A stretch of 64,000 nucleotides of DNA, taken from NCBI RefSeq assembly GCF_000709345.1, contig NZ_KL448323.1:2858346-2922345 (forward strand), given 5' to 3'. The notes beneath the pieces were generated by a model. It did not search any database and was not told the DNA's origin. It saw nothing but the letters and a program-made list of their open reading frames with translations. Each line of letters begins with the position of its first letter. Position 1 is the stretch's first letter. Position numbers and translations under genes: made by a program. Source of the DNA: Polaromonas glacialis (GTDB taxonomy: Bacteria > Pseudomonadota > Gammaproteobacteria > Burkholderiales > Burkholderiaceae_C). This document shows, piece after piece, positions 27,575 through 36,561 of the stretch.

Positions 27575-28045
27575 ATGAAATTCAATAAACTCGGTCTCGT
27601 CGGCGCCCTCTGCGTCGCCGGCTTCCTGGGCAACACTTCCGCGCTGGCGGCTGATACCGCGAACGTTGCAGTATCAGCAACGGTCACCGGAACCTGCAAG
27701 TTCAACAGCGGCGGTGCAATCGCGTTCACGCTTGATCCAAATTCTGCCGCTGCCGCCGCCGGAACGGTGACAAGCCCTATTTTCTGGTGTACCAAAGGAG
27801 CGGCTTACACGGTCACCGGCAACGATGGTGCGAATTCAGTTACTGCGGGTGCCCGCCGCATGAAGCACGCCAGTCTGACCGAGTACATTCCATACTCCTT
27901 CTCCTATACGGCTACCGGAACCGGCACAGGCAAGACCACTCCGATCACCCTGACGCTAAGCTCGGCATCAGTTGCGAATACCGATTTTGTCAACGCATCC
28001 GCCGGCAGCTACGCCGATACTGTCGTCCTGTCAATCACCCCCTGA
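27575..28045 (+). CDS. Spore coat U-domain pilus subunit, major-type
   Basis: This encodes a 156-residue exported protein of the SCPU (spore coat protein U) family, the subunits of archaic chaperone-usher pili such as Csu of Acinetobacter. It has a signal peptide (MKFNKLGLVGALCVAGFLGN, ending ALAA) and the conserved first strand VAVSATVTGTCKFN. A second Cys sits in FWCTKGAAY and RRMKHASLTEYIPYSF is the family block. The C-terminal strand is AGSYADTVVLSITP. As first gene after the AT-rich promoter region it is likely the main rod subunit. Confidence 0.88.
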   Translation: MKFNKLGLVGALCVAGFLGNTSALAADTANVAVSATVTGTCKFNSGGAIAFTLDPNSAAAAAGTVTSPIFWCTKGAAYTVTGNDGANSVTAGARRMKHASLTEYIPYSFSYTATGTGTGKTTPITLTLSSASVANTDFVNASAGSYADTVVLSITP

Positions 28046-28113
28046 TACCCGAACGTACTGCCGCATTCACGGCACCGCCCAAGTACGGTACGACCAAGCG
28101 GACGGGACAGCTT

Positions 28114-28629
28114 ATGCCACGCCGCAATTCACCACGATCCACCACGCCAGCCCGACTGGGGTGGTGTTTTTTTTTCGCTCCGCTCCTGCTCGGCGCTGCT
28201 ACCCCTGCGTACGCTGCCGACAGCAGCACCGTCTCTGTTGGTGCTACCGTGCTGTCGAACAACAATTGCAAGTTCAGAGCGCCAGGGTCCGCGACCCTGG
28301 CCTTTGGCAACATCGACCCGTCGAGCAACATCAACGCTACGGCTTCGGCTACGCTGACCATCCGATGCGGCGGTGCATCGCCCCTTGTTTCGTATGCGCT
28401 CAGCCATGACAGCGGACTTTACAAGACCGGCGTGAATCTCAACCGCATGAAGCACGCGACGCTGAACGAGTATCTTCCTTATGCGTTGACACTGACGCCC
28501 TCATCCGGGACGATCGCCAAGAACGCGGATCAGACCATCACCCTCTCCAGCTCGGTCACGCCGGCCAGTTTCCAGAATGCGGCCATGGGCGCGTATGCCG
28601 ACACCGTTGTCATTACACTGAGTCCCTGA
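28114..28629 (+). CDS. Spore coat U-domain pilus subunit
   Basis: This encodes a 171-residue second SCPU-family subunit. A signal peptide covers roughly residues 1-36 (ending ATPAYAA), followed by STVSVGATVLSNNNCKF with the first Cys. TLTIRCGG holds the second Cys, RMKHATLNEYLPYALTL matches the block in the first subunit, and the end GAYADTVVITLSP is the usual last strand. I chose ATG 28114 because it alone gives a signal peptide; the frame is open much further up. The gene is 68 bases after the first subunit. In Csu-type operons, such extra subunits connect rod and tip. Confidence 0.85.
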   Translation: MPRRNSPRSTTPARLGWCFFFAPLLLGAATPAYAADSSTVSVGATVLSNNNCKFRAPGSATLAFGNIDPSSNINATASATLTIRCGGASPLVSYALSHDSGLYKTGVNLNRMKHATLNEYLPYALTLTPSSGTIAKNADQTITLSSSVTPASFQNAAMGAYADTVVITLSP

Positions 28630-28683
28630 CGCAATCTCCGCAGCGGGGTGCGCGGACACCGGCTCCGCCCAACGAAGAAATCA

Positions 28684-29430
28684 ATGTCCCCGTTCAAAAT
28701 CCAAACCCTCCACCGGCTTGGAGGTCTTCTCCTCGCGCTTGCCGTCCTGACACCGGCCGGGGCGGGGCAATTCGGTGTGTCACCGATCCGGATCGAGCTT
28801 GACCGCGGCGCCAGGAGCGGCGCCATCACTGTCGCCAACGACGAGCAGGCCGACTCGCTGCGCGTGCAGTTGCGGCTGTTCGAATGGACGCAGGACGCGA
28901 CCGGCAAGGACGACTACCGCGAAGCCGAGGATCTGATCTATTTTCCGCGCTTGATGACGCTGGAAAAGGGCGAGCAGAAGCTGGTGCGCGTCGGCCTGCG
29001 CACGCCAACCCTCGAACGCGAGAAAACCTACCGCCTGTTCATCGAGGAACTGCCAGCTCCGCCCACGCCCGGCGGCGCCCGGGTGGCGATTGCCGTGCGC
29101 TTTGGCGTGCCAATTTTCGTCAAGCCGGCCAAGGAAGAGATTCGCGGCGAAATTGAAAAGCTCGACATGGCAAAAGGCGTTCTGCGGGTCGGCGTGCGCA
29201 ACAGCGGCAACGCGCACTTCACCATCAAGTCGATCACGGCCGCCTCTGGCGAGGCTTTCTCCAAGGAAACACCGGGCTGGTACCTGCTGGCCGGGGCCGC
29301 GCGCGAGTACGCCATCGAGTTGCCAGCTTCAGCCTGCACAAAGCTCAAGCAGATCGATGTCACCATGAAGGCAGACCAGCTCGAACTCAAGGGAACGCTG
29401 GACGTCAATGCCTCGATGTGCGGACCTTGA
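28684..29430 (+). CDS. Pilus assembly periplasmic chaperone
   Basis: This encodes a 248-residue periplasmic chaperone of the PapD superfamily, archaic (CsuC-like) branch. The signal peptide runs to about residue 28 (ALAVLTPAGAG). The N-terminal Ig-like domain starts FGVSPIRIELDRGARSGAI, and the G1-strand region is IYFPRLMTLEKGEQKLVRVG. EKTYRLFIEELPAP is also typical. It would bind the SCPU subunits by donor-strand complementation and deliver them to the usher encoded 31 bases downstream. Confidence 0.92.
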   Translation: MSPFKIQTLHRLGGLLLALAVLTPAGAGQFGVSPIRIELDRGARSGAITVANDEQADSLRVQLRLFEWTQDATGKDDYREAEDLIYFPRLMTLEKGEQKLVRVGLRTPTLEREKTYRLFIEELPAPPTPGGARVAIAVRFGVPIFVKPAKEEIRGEIEKLDMAKGVLRVGVRNSGNAHFTIKSITAASGEAFSKETPGWYLLAGAAREYAIELPASACTKLKQIDVTMKADQLELKGTLDVNASMCGP

Positions 29431-29461
29431 GGGGAAGGCGCTGTTGCCCGAAGGCGGACGG

Positions 29462-31927
29462 ATGGCAAGCACGGGGGCATGGGCCTGGCCCAGAACCGCC
29501 GCCGCAATAGCTTGCGCCCTGCCGCTTGTCGTCGGCGCGGCATCGCCAGGCGGGGGGGAATTGACGGCCGACGACCTGAAGCCGGCCAGCGAACTCACCC
29601 GCCCGACCGGGAGCCCGCCCCGGATGCCGGCCCCCGCCGGCGGCCAGCTACTCATTGTCGAGATCCACCTGAATGGCGTGCGCAAGGGCGAATTCACCGT
29701 CATGGAGGCGCCTGGCGAAGACTTTCTCGTCGATGAATCCGACCTCAAGGACATGGGCGTGCAGCCGCCTTACGGCGCGCCGGTTGCGGTGGAAGGGCAA
29801 GCGCGTTTTTCCCTGCGCGCGCTGCAGGCGAGCGAGCTGCGTTTCGACGAAGCGAAGCTGGCGCTGTTCGTGACCTTGCCGCCGGAGCGGCTGCCCAAAA
29901 AAACCCTCGACCTGCAGCCGGGGCGAGCGCAACGCGTGCTGGAGCCGCGCGACAACAGCGCCTTTTTCAACTACCGCACCCTCTACTCTGGCGACAATGC
30001 GGGCGGGCCAAACAACCTGACGCTGTCCACCGAACTGGGCGCGCGCGCGGGCGACTTCCTGCTGCGTTCCGAATCGGCCCACGCGCGCGGCGCCGGCCTG
30101 CGCCAGGACATCCGCTACGGCACCAGCCTGACCCACGACGACAGGCGCACGCTGCAGCGCTGGACGCTCGGGGACTTCAGCGCCGCCTCCGGTGATCTGG
30201 GCGCTTTCCTCAGTCTGGGCGGCATCAGCTTTTCCAAGTCCTACCAGATCGACCCCTATCTGATCCGGCAGCCGATGGCCAGCTTCGTGGGCAACATCAC
30301 GTCCCCGGCACAGGCGGAGATTTATCTGGACGGCGTGCGGATCCGGACCGAGACGCTGCAGCCGGGCCAGTTCGCGCTGCGCAACCTGAATTATTACGGC
30401 GGCCAGCGCGAGGTCTCCGTCGTCATCCGCGACCGCTTCGGACGGGAACAGACCCTTGTCTATCCCTTTTATTTCACCGACACGAATCTGCGCGAGGGCT
30501 TGCACGACTACAGCTACAACCTCGGCTTTCAGAGAGAAAACCTGGGCATCGCCAGCAACGACTACGGCCGGCTGGCGCTGTCGGCTTTTCATCGCTACGG
30601 CATCAGCGACAGCCTGACGCTCGGAGGCCGGGGCGAAGCCGAACCAGGCCGCTTCAATCTGGGCGCCACCGCAGCCTTGCGCCTGGACAACATCGGTGTC
30701 GTTTCCGGCAACCTGTCGGCAGGGCGCAACCCGGCTGGCAGCGGCTGGGCCGGCGTCGCCCGCTACACCTACCAGGCCCGCCATTTCAACGGACAGGCCG
30801 AACTCAGGCGCACCTCGCCGCATTACGAAACGGTCGGACAGGCCGCTGCGGCAGACCGTCCAAAAACGGAACTGAGCGTCGGCGCCAGCTACGGCACTGC
30901 GCTGATCGGCAGCCTGAACGTCGGTTGGCGCCAGCTGCGGCAGTACCAGGGCGGCGATCAGCGCAGCGTATCCCTGGGCTACTCGCGCACACTGTTCGGC
31001 GCGCTCAGCGTGCTGGCTTCGGTCAGCCGGGTGACGGGCGCCCTGCTCACCGCACCTTCGACTAATTTTTTCCTGGCGCTCACCTACAGCCCGAAGCGCA
31101 ATGTCACGACGAACTTCTTCCACAGCCAGCGCGACGGCAGCACCCGCGACGTGGTGCAGTTCGGCAGCAACGTGCCGGTCGGCGAAGGTTTTGGCTATCG
31201 CATGGTCGGCGAGCGCAGCAGCAACGACGGCCTCGGCGACGGCTACCGTTTCGCGCCATCGCTTCAATACAATGGACCGCATGGCGTTTACACGGCGGAC
31301 CTCGTATCCAACCGCAGCCCGGGCGGCGCCTCGCAGCAAGCGTACCAATTGGGCATCGGTGGCGGCATTGCGTATGTGGGCGGCGCGCTTGCCTTCTCGC
31401 GGCCCGTCACGGACAGTTTCGGCATCGTCAAGGTCGGAGAGCTGCAGGGCGTGCGCGTCTATCACAGCGCGCAGGAAATCGGCCGCACCGATGCGGCGGG
31501 AAGGGTTTTCCTGCCCAACCTCGGATCGTATGTGGCCAACCGCGTGGCCATCGACGACCGCGACATCCCGATCGACTATGTGATCGCCGACAAGGAATTG
31601 AACCTCTCGCCGCCTCTGCGCAGCGGCTCGGTCATCCGCTTCGATGTCATGCGCATCCAGGCGATCACCGGCCGGCTTGCCGTCCGGATCGCCGGCCAGG
31701 CGCAGGCAGTTGAATACATTGACCTGTTCGTCATGATTGACGGCAAGGAGACGGTCACCCCGACCGGCCGGGGCGGCGAGTTCTACATCGAGAACCTGAA
31801 GCCGGGGCGTCACGCCGCCCGTTTCACGCTTGGCGAGCGGCGCTGCGCCTTTGAACTGACGGTGCCGCCATCGCAGGAAATGCTCATCGACCTCGGAGAA
31901 CAGCATGTTTGCCAATTCGACCATTAG
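29462..31927 (+). CDS. Outer-membrane usher of archaic chaperone-usher pilus
   Basis: This encodes an 821-residue usher (CsuD-like) that secretes and assembles the pilus through the outer membrane. After a signal peptide (about residues 1-28) come the N-terminal domain (EIHLNGVRKGEF near 64) and the beta-barrel with the conserved segment FLSLGGISFSKSYQIDPYL near 247-265. The plug domain is near 280-350 (AEIYLDGVRIRTE) and the C-terminal domain near 640-800 (VRVYHSAQEIGRTDAAGRVF). I chose ATG 29462 because it gives a proper signal. The tip-subunit gene overlaps the 3' end by 23 bases. Confidence 0.93.
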   Translation: MASTGAWAWPRTAAAIACALPLVVGAASPGGGELTADDLKPASELTRPTGSPPRMPAPAGGQLLIVEIHLNGVRKGEFTVMEAPGEDFLVDESDLKDMGVQPPYGAPVAVEGQARFSLRALQASELRFDEAKLALFVTLPPERLPKKTLDLQPGRAQRVLEPRDNSAFFNYRTLYSGDNAGGPNNLTLSTELGARAGDFLLRSESAHARGAGLRQDIRYGTSLTHDDRRTLQRWTLGDFSAASGDLGAFLSLGGISFSKSYQIDPYLIRQPMASFVGNITSPAQAEIYLDGVRIRTETLQPGQFALRNLNYYGGQREVSVVIRDRFGREQTLVYPFYFTDTNLREGLHDYSYNLGFQRENLGIASNDYGRLALSAFHRYGISDSLTLGGRGEAEPGRFNLGATAALRLDNIGVVSGNLSAGRNPAGSGWAGVARYTYQARHFNGQAELRRTSPHYETVGQAAAADRPKTELSVGASYGTALIGSLNVGWRQLRQYQGGDQRSVSLGYSRTLFGALSVLASVSRVTGALLTAPSTNFFLALTYSPKRNVTTNFFHSQRDGSTRDVVQFGSNVPVGEGFGYRMVGERSSNDGLGDGYRFAPSLQYNGPHGVYTADLVSNRSPGGASQQAYQLGIGGGIAYVGGALAFSRPVTDSFGIVKVGELQGVRVYHSAQEIGRTDAAGRVFLPNLGSYVANRVAIDDRDIPIDYVIADKELNLSPPLRSGSVIRFDVMRIQAITGRLAVRIAGQAQAVEYIDLFVMIDGKETVTPTGRGGEFYIENLKPGRHAARFTLGERRCAFELTVPPSQEMLIDLGEQHVCQFDH

Positions 31928-32390
31928 GACCGCTGCATGGATGGCACTGTCGCTCGCGTCCGGCGCGGGAAACGCCACCACGATGTGCTCGCTGGCCATT
32001 GGCGACGTAGTATTCGGAAGCTATGACGTTTTCAACGTCACCAGCCTCGACACCGATGCGACCGTCAACGTGACCTGCAGCCGGGAAGGCGGACCGCAGA
32101 ACATCAACGTCACCATCGCCATCGGCCCCGGCGCCCATGGCGGCTCCACCGCCAGCCGGAAAATGAAGATGCCCGGTGGCGACCTCCTCGACTACAACCT
32201 GTTCAGGGATGCCGGCAGGACCAGCGTCTGGGGCCAGGTTCCCGGGCTTGATGCCTTCACGCGGACGCTGGCGGTGCCGAACAAATCGTCGGCGCAATTG
32301 AGCGTGATGATTTTCGGCCGTATCCCGGCCGGCCAGGATGTGCTCAAAGGTACATACGCCGACAACGTCGTGCTGACGGTGATGCCCTAG
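31905..32390 (+). CDS. Spore coat U-domain protein, probable pilus tip subunit
   Basis: This encodes a 161-residue SCPU-domain protein that starts 23 bases inside the usher gene, so it is translationally coupled to it. It has a short signal (residues 1 to about 24, ending GAGNA), TTMCSLAIGDVVFGSYD and VNVTCSREGGP with the two Cys. SRKMKMPGGDLLDYNLFRD matches the family block, and the end GTYADNVVLTVMP is standard. The last gene of Csu-type operons encodes the adhesive tip. Tip proteins normally have two domains, and this one is short, with only one SCPU domain visible. Confidence 0.85.
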   Translation: MFANSTIRTAAWMALSLASGAGNATTMCSLAIGDVVFGSYDVFNVTSLDTDATVNVTCSREGGPQNINVTIAIGPGAHGGSTASRKMKMPGGDLLDYNLFRDAGRTSVWGQVPGLDAFTRTLAVPNKSSAQLSVMIFGRIPAGQDVLKGTYADNVVLTVMP

Positions 32391-32718
32391 CCTTACTGTG
32401 TCAGCAAATGAGCCGGCTGTTTTGCTTCCACAGGAATGGAAATTGAAGCGCCATGAAAGCCCTCAAGGGGGTTTGTGCCGCAAGACAACTGCCAGGTCGC
32501 TGTCAGCTTGTCGCTGGCGAGCGCTCGGGGCAGCGTGCCGGTGGCCTTGACACGGATGCGCCGCGCTCTGGGTCGGGCGCGGTGCAAGGCCCGGAAGCTG
32601 CGCCGGGAACCGGGCAACGAACTCGTCAGCGTCAAAGCGCTGGCCATGAGCCTGCAGGCCAGGCAGCGCGTCCCCCGGGCGACAAGGGCGACTCGTCCAG
32701 CTGGTCAAAATTCCTGCC
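32391..32718. other. Intergenic region after the pilus operon
   Basis: This 328-base region holds no gene I can support. Frames on both strands are open but have no start with a ribosome site, no domain and no signal. A minus-strand frame (32647-32393) has a mixed composition that might be an eroded coding remnant, but I cannot name it. Confidence 0.45.
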
Positions 32719-33432
32719 ATGGGAACACTTTATTTGGTACGCCACGGCCAGGCTTCGTTTGGCGCCGATGACTACGACGTGCTCAGTCCGCTCGGGCACC
32801 GGCAGAGTGTGCGGCTGGGTGAGTATTTCAGGAGCAAGGGACTGCGCTTCGAGGCCGCGCTGACCGGCACGCTGAACCGCCAGGTGCAGACGTTTGCCGG
32901 CATCTGCGAAGGCATGGGTGCGGCGTTTGCAGACAGCACGGTAGCGGCAGACAGGGCGCCGGCGGGCGTCCTGCCGCATCTGTCCTGGCCCGGCCTCAAC
33001 GAATACGACAGCGCCGCCGTGATTGGCGCGATTCATCCGTATCCGCTGGCCAGGCCCGACACGCCCGAGTTGTACCGGCATCACTTTCGCCTGCTCAAGG
33101 ACGGCCTGGCGCAATGGATGGCCGGCGTGGTCAGCCCGCGCGGCATGCCGGACTACAACGGCTTTGTCGCCGGCATCACCGGGGCGCTGGAACACATCCG
33201 CACGCACTACCAGGGCGACGTGCTGCTGGTGTCCAGCGGCGGGCCGATTGCGACGGCGGTGGGCCACGTGCTGGGCACCAGCCCGGAGGCCATGATCGAG
33301 CTGAACCTGGGCATCCGCAACTGCTCGGTCACCGAATTTGCCTTCAGCCCGAGGCGCCACCGGCTGCAGACCTTCAACACGCTGCCGCATCTCGATGCGC
33401 CCGAATATGCCGGCTGGGTGACCTACGCCTGA
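32719..33432 (+). CDS. Histidine phosphatase superfamily protein lacking the second His
   Basis: This encodes a 237-residue protein of the phosphoglycerate-mutase-like fold. The phospho-acceptor motif LVRHGQASFG is intact at residues 6-15. The second catalytic site, normally a His before GG, reads LLVSSGGPIATAV (about residue 175), so Ser replaces the usual His. This variant recurs in a proteobacterial subgroup, as far as I recall. The substrate is unknown. It stands alone, after the pilus operon and convergent with the lipoprotein gene that follows. Confidence 0.82.
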   Translation: MGTLYLVRHGQASFGADDYDVLSPLGHRQSVRLGEYFRSKGLRFEAALTGTLNRQVQTFAGICEGMGAAFADSTVAADRAPAGVLPHLSWPGLNEYDSAAVIGAIHPYPLARPDTPELYRHHFRLLKDGLAQWMAGVVSPRGMPDYNGFVAGITGALEHIRTHYQGDVLLVSSGGPIATAVGHVLGTSPEAMIELNLGIRNCSVTEFAFSPRRHRLQTFNTLPHLDAPEYAGWVTYA

Positions 33433-33495
33433 CCAGGCCAGCTGCCGGTTCGCGGAACCGCTCGGGGGCATCCGGTTCACCCGCCAAAAGCCGAT

Positions 33496-33540
33496 TTAGC
33501 TATGAATTAAATAGCTGCAACTGCACGCCCCGCTTGCGGA
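33496..33540 (+). repeat. Partial dispersed hairpin repeat, copy F
   Basis: Only the AT-rich arm and start of the core are kept (TTAGCTATGAATTAAATAGC then TGCAACTGCACG). It lies between the convergent phosphatase and lipoprotein genes. Confidence 0.5.
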
Positions 33541-33588
33541 AACACCATTTTTTATCACTATTTCCCGCCGAAAAGCCCTTGTTCGTCT

Positions 33589-34932
33589 TCAGCGCGCCGC
33601 CGTCCCGCTGACACGCCAGACCGTGTTGCCGACATCGTCGGCCACCAGCAGCGCGCCGCGCTTGTCGATGGCCACGCCGACCGGGCGTCCATGGGCCTTT
33701 TCGTCGGCGCTCAAAAAGCCGGTCAGCACATCGACCGGCAGGCCGGACGGCTGGCCATTGACGAACGGCACGAACACCACCTTGTAGCCGCTCAAGGGCT
33801 TGCGGTTCCACGAACCATGCAGGCCGACGAAGGCGCCGCTGGCCAGCGCCGGCGTCAAGGCATTGCCTTCTGAAAAAGCCAGGCCCAGCGGCGCCACGTG
33901 CGAGCCCAGCGCATAGTCGGGCCGGATGGCCTGGGCGACCAGGTCGGGCCGGGTCGGCTTGACGCGCGCATCGACGTTCTGGCCGTAGTAACTGTAGGGC
34001 CAGCCGTAGAAAGCGCCGTCCTTCACCGACGTGAGGTAGTCGGGCACCAGGTCGCTGCCGATCTCGTCGCGCTCGTTCACCACCGTCCACAAGGCGCCCG
34101 TTCCCGGTGCCCAGCCCATGCCGTTGGGGTTGCGCAGGCCGCTGGCAAACAGGCGCTTTTGTCCGGTCTGGAGATTGACCTCCCAGATCGCGGCGCGCCC
34201 GGCTTCGGCCTCCATGCCGTTTTCGCCGACATTGCTGTTGGAGCCGACCGTTGCAAAGAGCTTGCTGCCGTCCGGGCTGGCGATGATGTTCTTGGTCCAG
34301 TGGTGGTTGATCGGCCCGCCGGGCAGGTCGGTCACCGGCACGGCCGGCGCGGTGATCCGGGTCTGGCCGGTTTCATACGGAAAGCGCACGATGGCGTCGG
34401 CATTGGCCACGTACAGGTTGGCGCCGACCAGGGCCATACCGAAGGGCGACGTCAGGCCGTCCAGGAACACCGAACGGGTTTCGGCCACGCCGTCGCCATC
34501 AACATCGCGCAGCAGCGTGATGCGGTCGGCGCTGGGCACGCCGGCGCCTGCCCTTTTCATCACCACGCCCATGGCCCAGCCCCGCAGGCTGAAGCCTTTG
34601 TCCTTCGGCGGCGGCTTGTTGCTTTCAGCCACCAGCACGTCGCCGTTGGGCAGCACGTAAACCCAGCGCGGATGGTCCAGGTCCCTGGCCAGCGCCGTCA
34701 CGGCCAGTCCGGCCATGGCGGTCGGCATCGTGCCGTCGGGCCAGCCCTGCGCGGGCGCGATCTTGACGGTCGGAATCAGGCTCGTTGTCGGCTGCGGCAA
34801 GACCGGCATGGCGCCCATGCCCTGCGCCGGGTCCAGTTTGGCGGTGTCGGCGCAGGCGGCCAAGCCACCCAGCAGGCCCAGAAACAAGGCGCCAGCGAGC
34901 CGCCGGCGGTTATCAAAAGTGCCTGATGGCAT
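33589..34932 (-). CDS. Sorbosone dehydrogenase-like six-bladed propeller lipoprotein
   Basis: This encodes a 447-residue lipoprotein (lipobox GGLAAC, Cys about residue 27) with the fold of L-sorbosone dehydrogenase and soluble glucose dehydrogenases. Those enzymes bind PQQ at a six-bladed propeller. Matching segments are [20 protein letters not shown] near 79-98, [18 protein letters not shown] near 146, [10 protein letters not shown] near 232, [11 protein letters not shown] near 266, [11 protein letters not shown] near 358 and the end [14 protein letters not shown]. Whether it actually uses PQQ is not shown, but the cell makes PQQ from the operon at 1.8-5.1 kb. ATG 34932 gives the lipoprotein signal directly. 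Confidence 0.85.
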   Translation of the reverse strand: MPSGTFDNRRRLAGALFLGLLGGLAACADTAKLDPAQGMGAMPVLPQPTTSLIPTVKIAPAQGWPDGTMPTAMAGLAVTALARDLDHPRWVYVLPNGDVLVAESNKPPPKDKGFSLRGWAMGVVMKRAGAGVPSADRITLLRDVDGDGVAETRSVFLDGLTSPFGMALVGANLYVANADAIVRFPYETGQTRITAPAVPVTDLPGGPINHHWTKNIIASPDGSKLFATVGSNSNVGENGMEAEAGRAAIWEVNLQTGQKRLFASGLRNPNGMGWAPGTGALWTVVNERDEIGSDLVPDYLTSVKDGAFYGWPYSYYGQNVDARVKPTRPDLVAQAIRPDYALGSHVAPLGLAFSEGNALTPALASGAFVGLHGSWNRKPLSGYKVVFVPFVNGQPSGLPVDVLTGFLSADEKAHGRPVGVAIDKRGALLVADDVGNTVWRVSGTAAR

Positions 34933-35100
34933 GAAAACTCCTTTTAAAAGCAATGGGAAGCCGGCCGCATCACACGGCAAAACCCTTGTCGATACTTTGT
35001 CCGCAGCCTGCGCCCGCAGTTATCGGCGGGCGGCGCGGTCGTTTGTCAGCCATTGACCCTGCCCCAGTGCCTGCGCATTGAGCCGCACGGGTGGCAATGG

Positions 35101-35952
35101 TCAAAATGCCGTGTCGCCCTGCAGCGTATCGGGCGGCAGCTGGTCGATCTCCAGCAGCAGTTGCGCCAGGCTGCGGCCCATGGCGGACAGCAGCGCATGG
35201 CCTTTTTCGGCCGTGGCCGCTTGAGCATTGCCGACCGCGCCGTGCGGGTTGTAGTCCTGCATCTGCCAGCCCAGCTTGGCGCTGCGGCCATCGCCCAGGA
35301 TGCTGAACTTCTCGGCCCGGTCCTGCGAGGTCGAATGAAAATCCTGCGCCTTTGCCATGTCAACCTGGCCCGGCCTGAGCGCCAGCATCATCGAGGTTTC
35401 GATCTCGCCGGCATGGATGCCGAAGCGGTGCTCATGCGCGCTGAACCGCGCCGCCACCGAGTCGCCGCGCTCATCAAGCAGCGGCAGGTTGAAGGAATTG
35501 ACGCTGTACACCAACAGCCCCAATCGGGTGCGCAGGTCGCGCGCCACCACATCCATCAAGCCGACCTGGCCGCCATGCGAATTGAGCAGCACAAGCTTTT
35601 TCACGCCCGTGGCCGCCACCGACTCGGCAATTTCCGTCCACAGCCGAAGGATGGTTTCGGCCCTGAGCGTGAGCGTGCCGGCAAAGCGCGTGTGCTCAGG
35701 ACTGAAGCCGACGGACTGCGTGGGCAAAAACAGCACCGGCAGGCTGGCGGGCAGGTGCGGCAGCGCGCTGGCGATCACGCCATCGACCAGCGTGGCATCG
35801 ACATTGAGCGGCAAATGCGGGCCGTGCTGCTCGATGGCGGCGACCGGCAGCACCGCAATGCAGCGGGCCAGGTCGAGTTGCGCGAAGTCGGTCGTTTTCA
35901 GGTCGGCCCATAGACGGGGCAAGGAAGGAGGTGGGGTCGCATCAAGTGTCAT
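35101..35952 (-). CDS. Creatininase family amidohydrolase
   Basis: This encodes a 283-residue protein of the creatininase family, which hydrolyses cyclic amides or peptides (creatininase, FAPy deformylase, MftE peptidase). The metal-binding residues are visible: the Glu and His in AAIEQHGPHLPLNVDA (about residue 41), Asp in the same block, the His in LLNSHGGQVGLM (about 124) and the Glu in HAGEIETSMML (about 180). I chose ATG 35952 (MTLDATPPPS). A start at 36009 is possible. It is on the same strand as the sorbosone-dehydrogenase-like gene, 168 bases upstream of it. The substrate is not evident. Confidence 0.88.
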   Translation of the reverse strand: MTLDATPPPSLPRLWADLKTTDFAQLDLARCIAVLPVAAIEQHGPHLPLNVDATLVDGVIASALPHLPASLPVLFLPTQSVGFSPEHTRFAGTLTLRAETILRLWTEIAESVAATGVKKLVLLNSHGGQVGLMDVVARDLRTRLGLLVYSVNSFNLPLLDERGDSVAARFSAHEHRFGIHAGEIETSMMLALRPGQVDMAKAQDFHSTSQDRAEKFSILGDGRSAKLGWQMQDYNPHGAVGNAQAATAEKGHALLSAMGRSLAQLLLEIDQLPPDTLQGDTAF

Positions 35953-36022
35953 GCGCGTATTTTCAGCGACACCAGCCATTCGTGGGTTCGGCCCGGCCGC
36001 AAGCGTCACGCAGCGTGCCGGA

Positions 36023-36451
36023 CTACTTGACCAGCAGCACCGGCACGGGCGACTGGTGCAGCACCCGCTGGGCCACCGAACCCAGCAGCATGTTGCCCAC
36101 CGCGCCCATGCCGCGCGTGCCCATCACGATCTGGTCCACCTGTCGGTCCTTGGCGGCCCGCACGATCTCATTGGCAATGACGCCGTAAGCCCGGGCGGGC
36201 TCGGCCACCCTCAGCCCGGCGGCCCGGGCTTGCTCCATGGCCTTGGCCAGAATGGCATTTTGCTGAATGACCTGCTCGTCCTCGATTTTCTGGATGGTGG
36301 CGGCGGTGTAGCTGCCATAAAAAACGGGTTCGGGACTGACGCACAGCAAGACAGCCTCCAGTTCGAGCGACGAGCGGGCCATGCTGCCAACCGCCTCGAT
36401 GGCCCGGTTGGCATGCTCGGAACCGTCCACTGCAATCAATATTTTCAGCAT
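36023..36451 (-). CDS. Universal stress protein UspA family
   Basis: This encodes a 142-residue single-domain universal stress protein. It begins MLKILIAVDGSEHANRAIEA and ends with the ATP-binding signature GTRGMGAVGNMLLGSVAQRV followed by PVPVLLVK. The G-x2-G-x9-G-(S/T) spacing indicates that it binds ATP. It is probably a cytosolic stress factor. It is transcribed on the same strand as the creatininase-family gene, 70 bases upstream of it. Confidence 0.93.
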   Translation of the reverse strand: MLKILIAVDGSEHANRAIEAVGSMARSSLELEAVLLCVSPEPVFYGSYTAATIQKIEDEQVIQQNAILAKAMEQARAAGLRVAEPARAYGVIANEIVRAAKDRQVDQIVMGTRGMGAVGNMLLGSVAQRVLHQSPVPVLLVK

Positions 36452-36561
36452 GCCTACTCCTTTAGTGAGTAAAAACCCCGCACATTACCAGCGCCCGGAC
36501 AGCAATGCAAGACTGGCAAAGTGCGCCGCCGCCGGCCAAGGCCCCTTGCGAACAAACCTCC

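Noticed and set aside
29648..31999. Long minus-strand open frame opposite the usher gene
   Set aside because: The plus strand encodes a complete usher with all domains. The antisense product is compositionally biased and unrecognisable.
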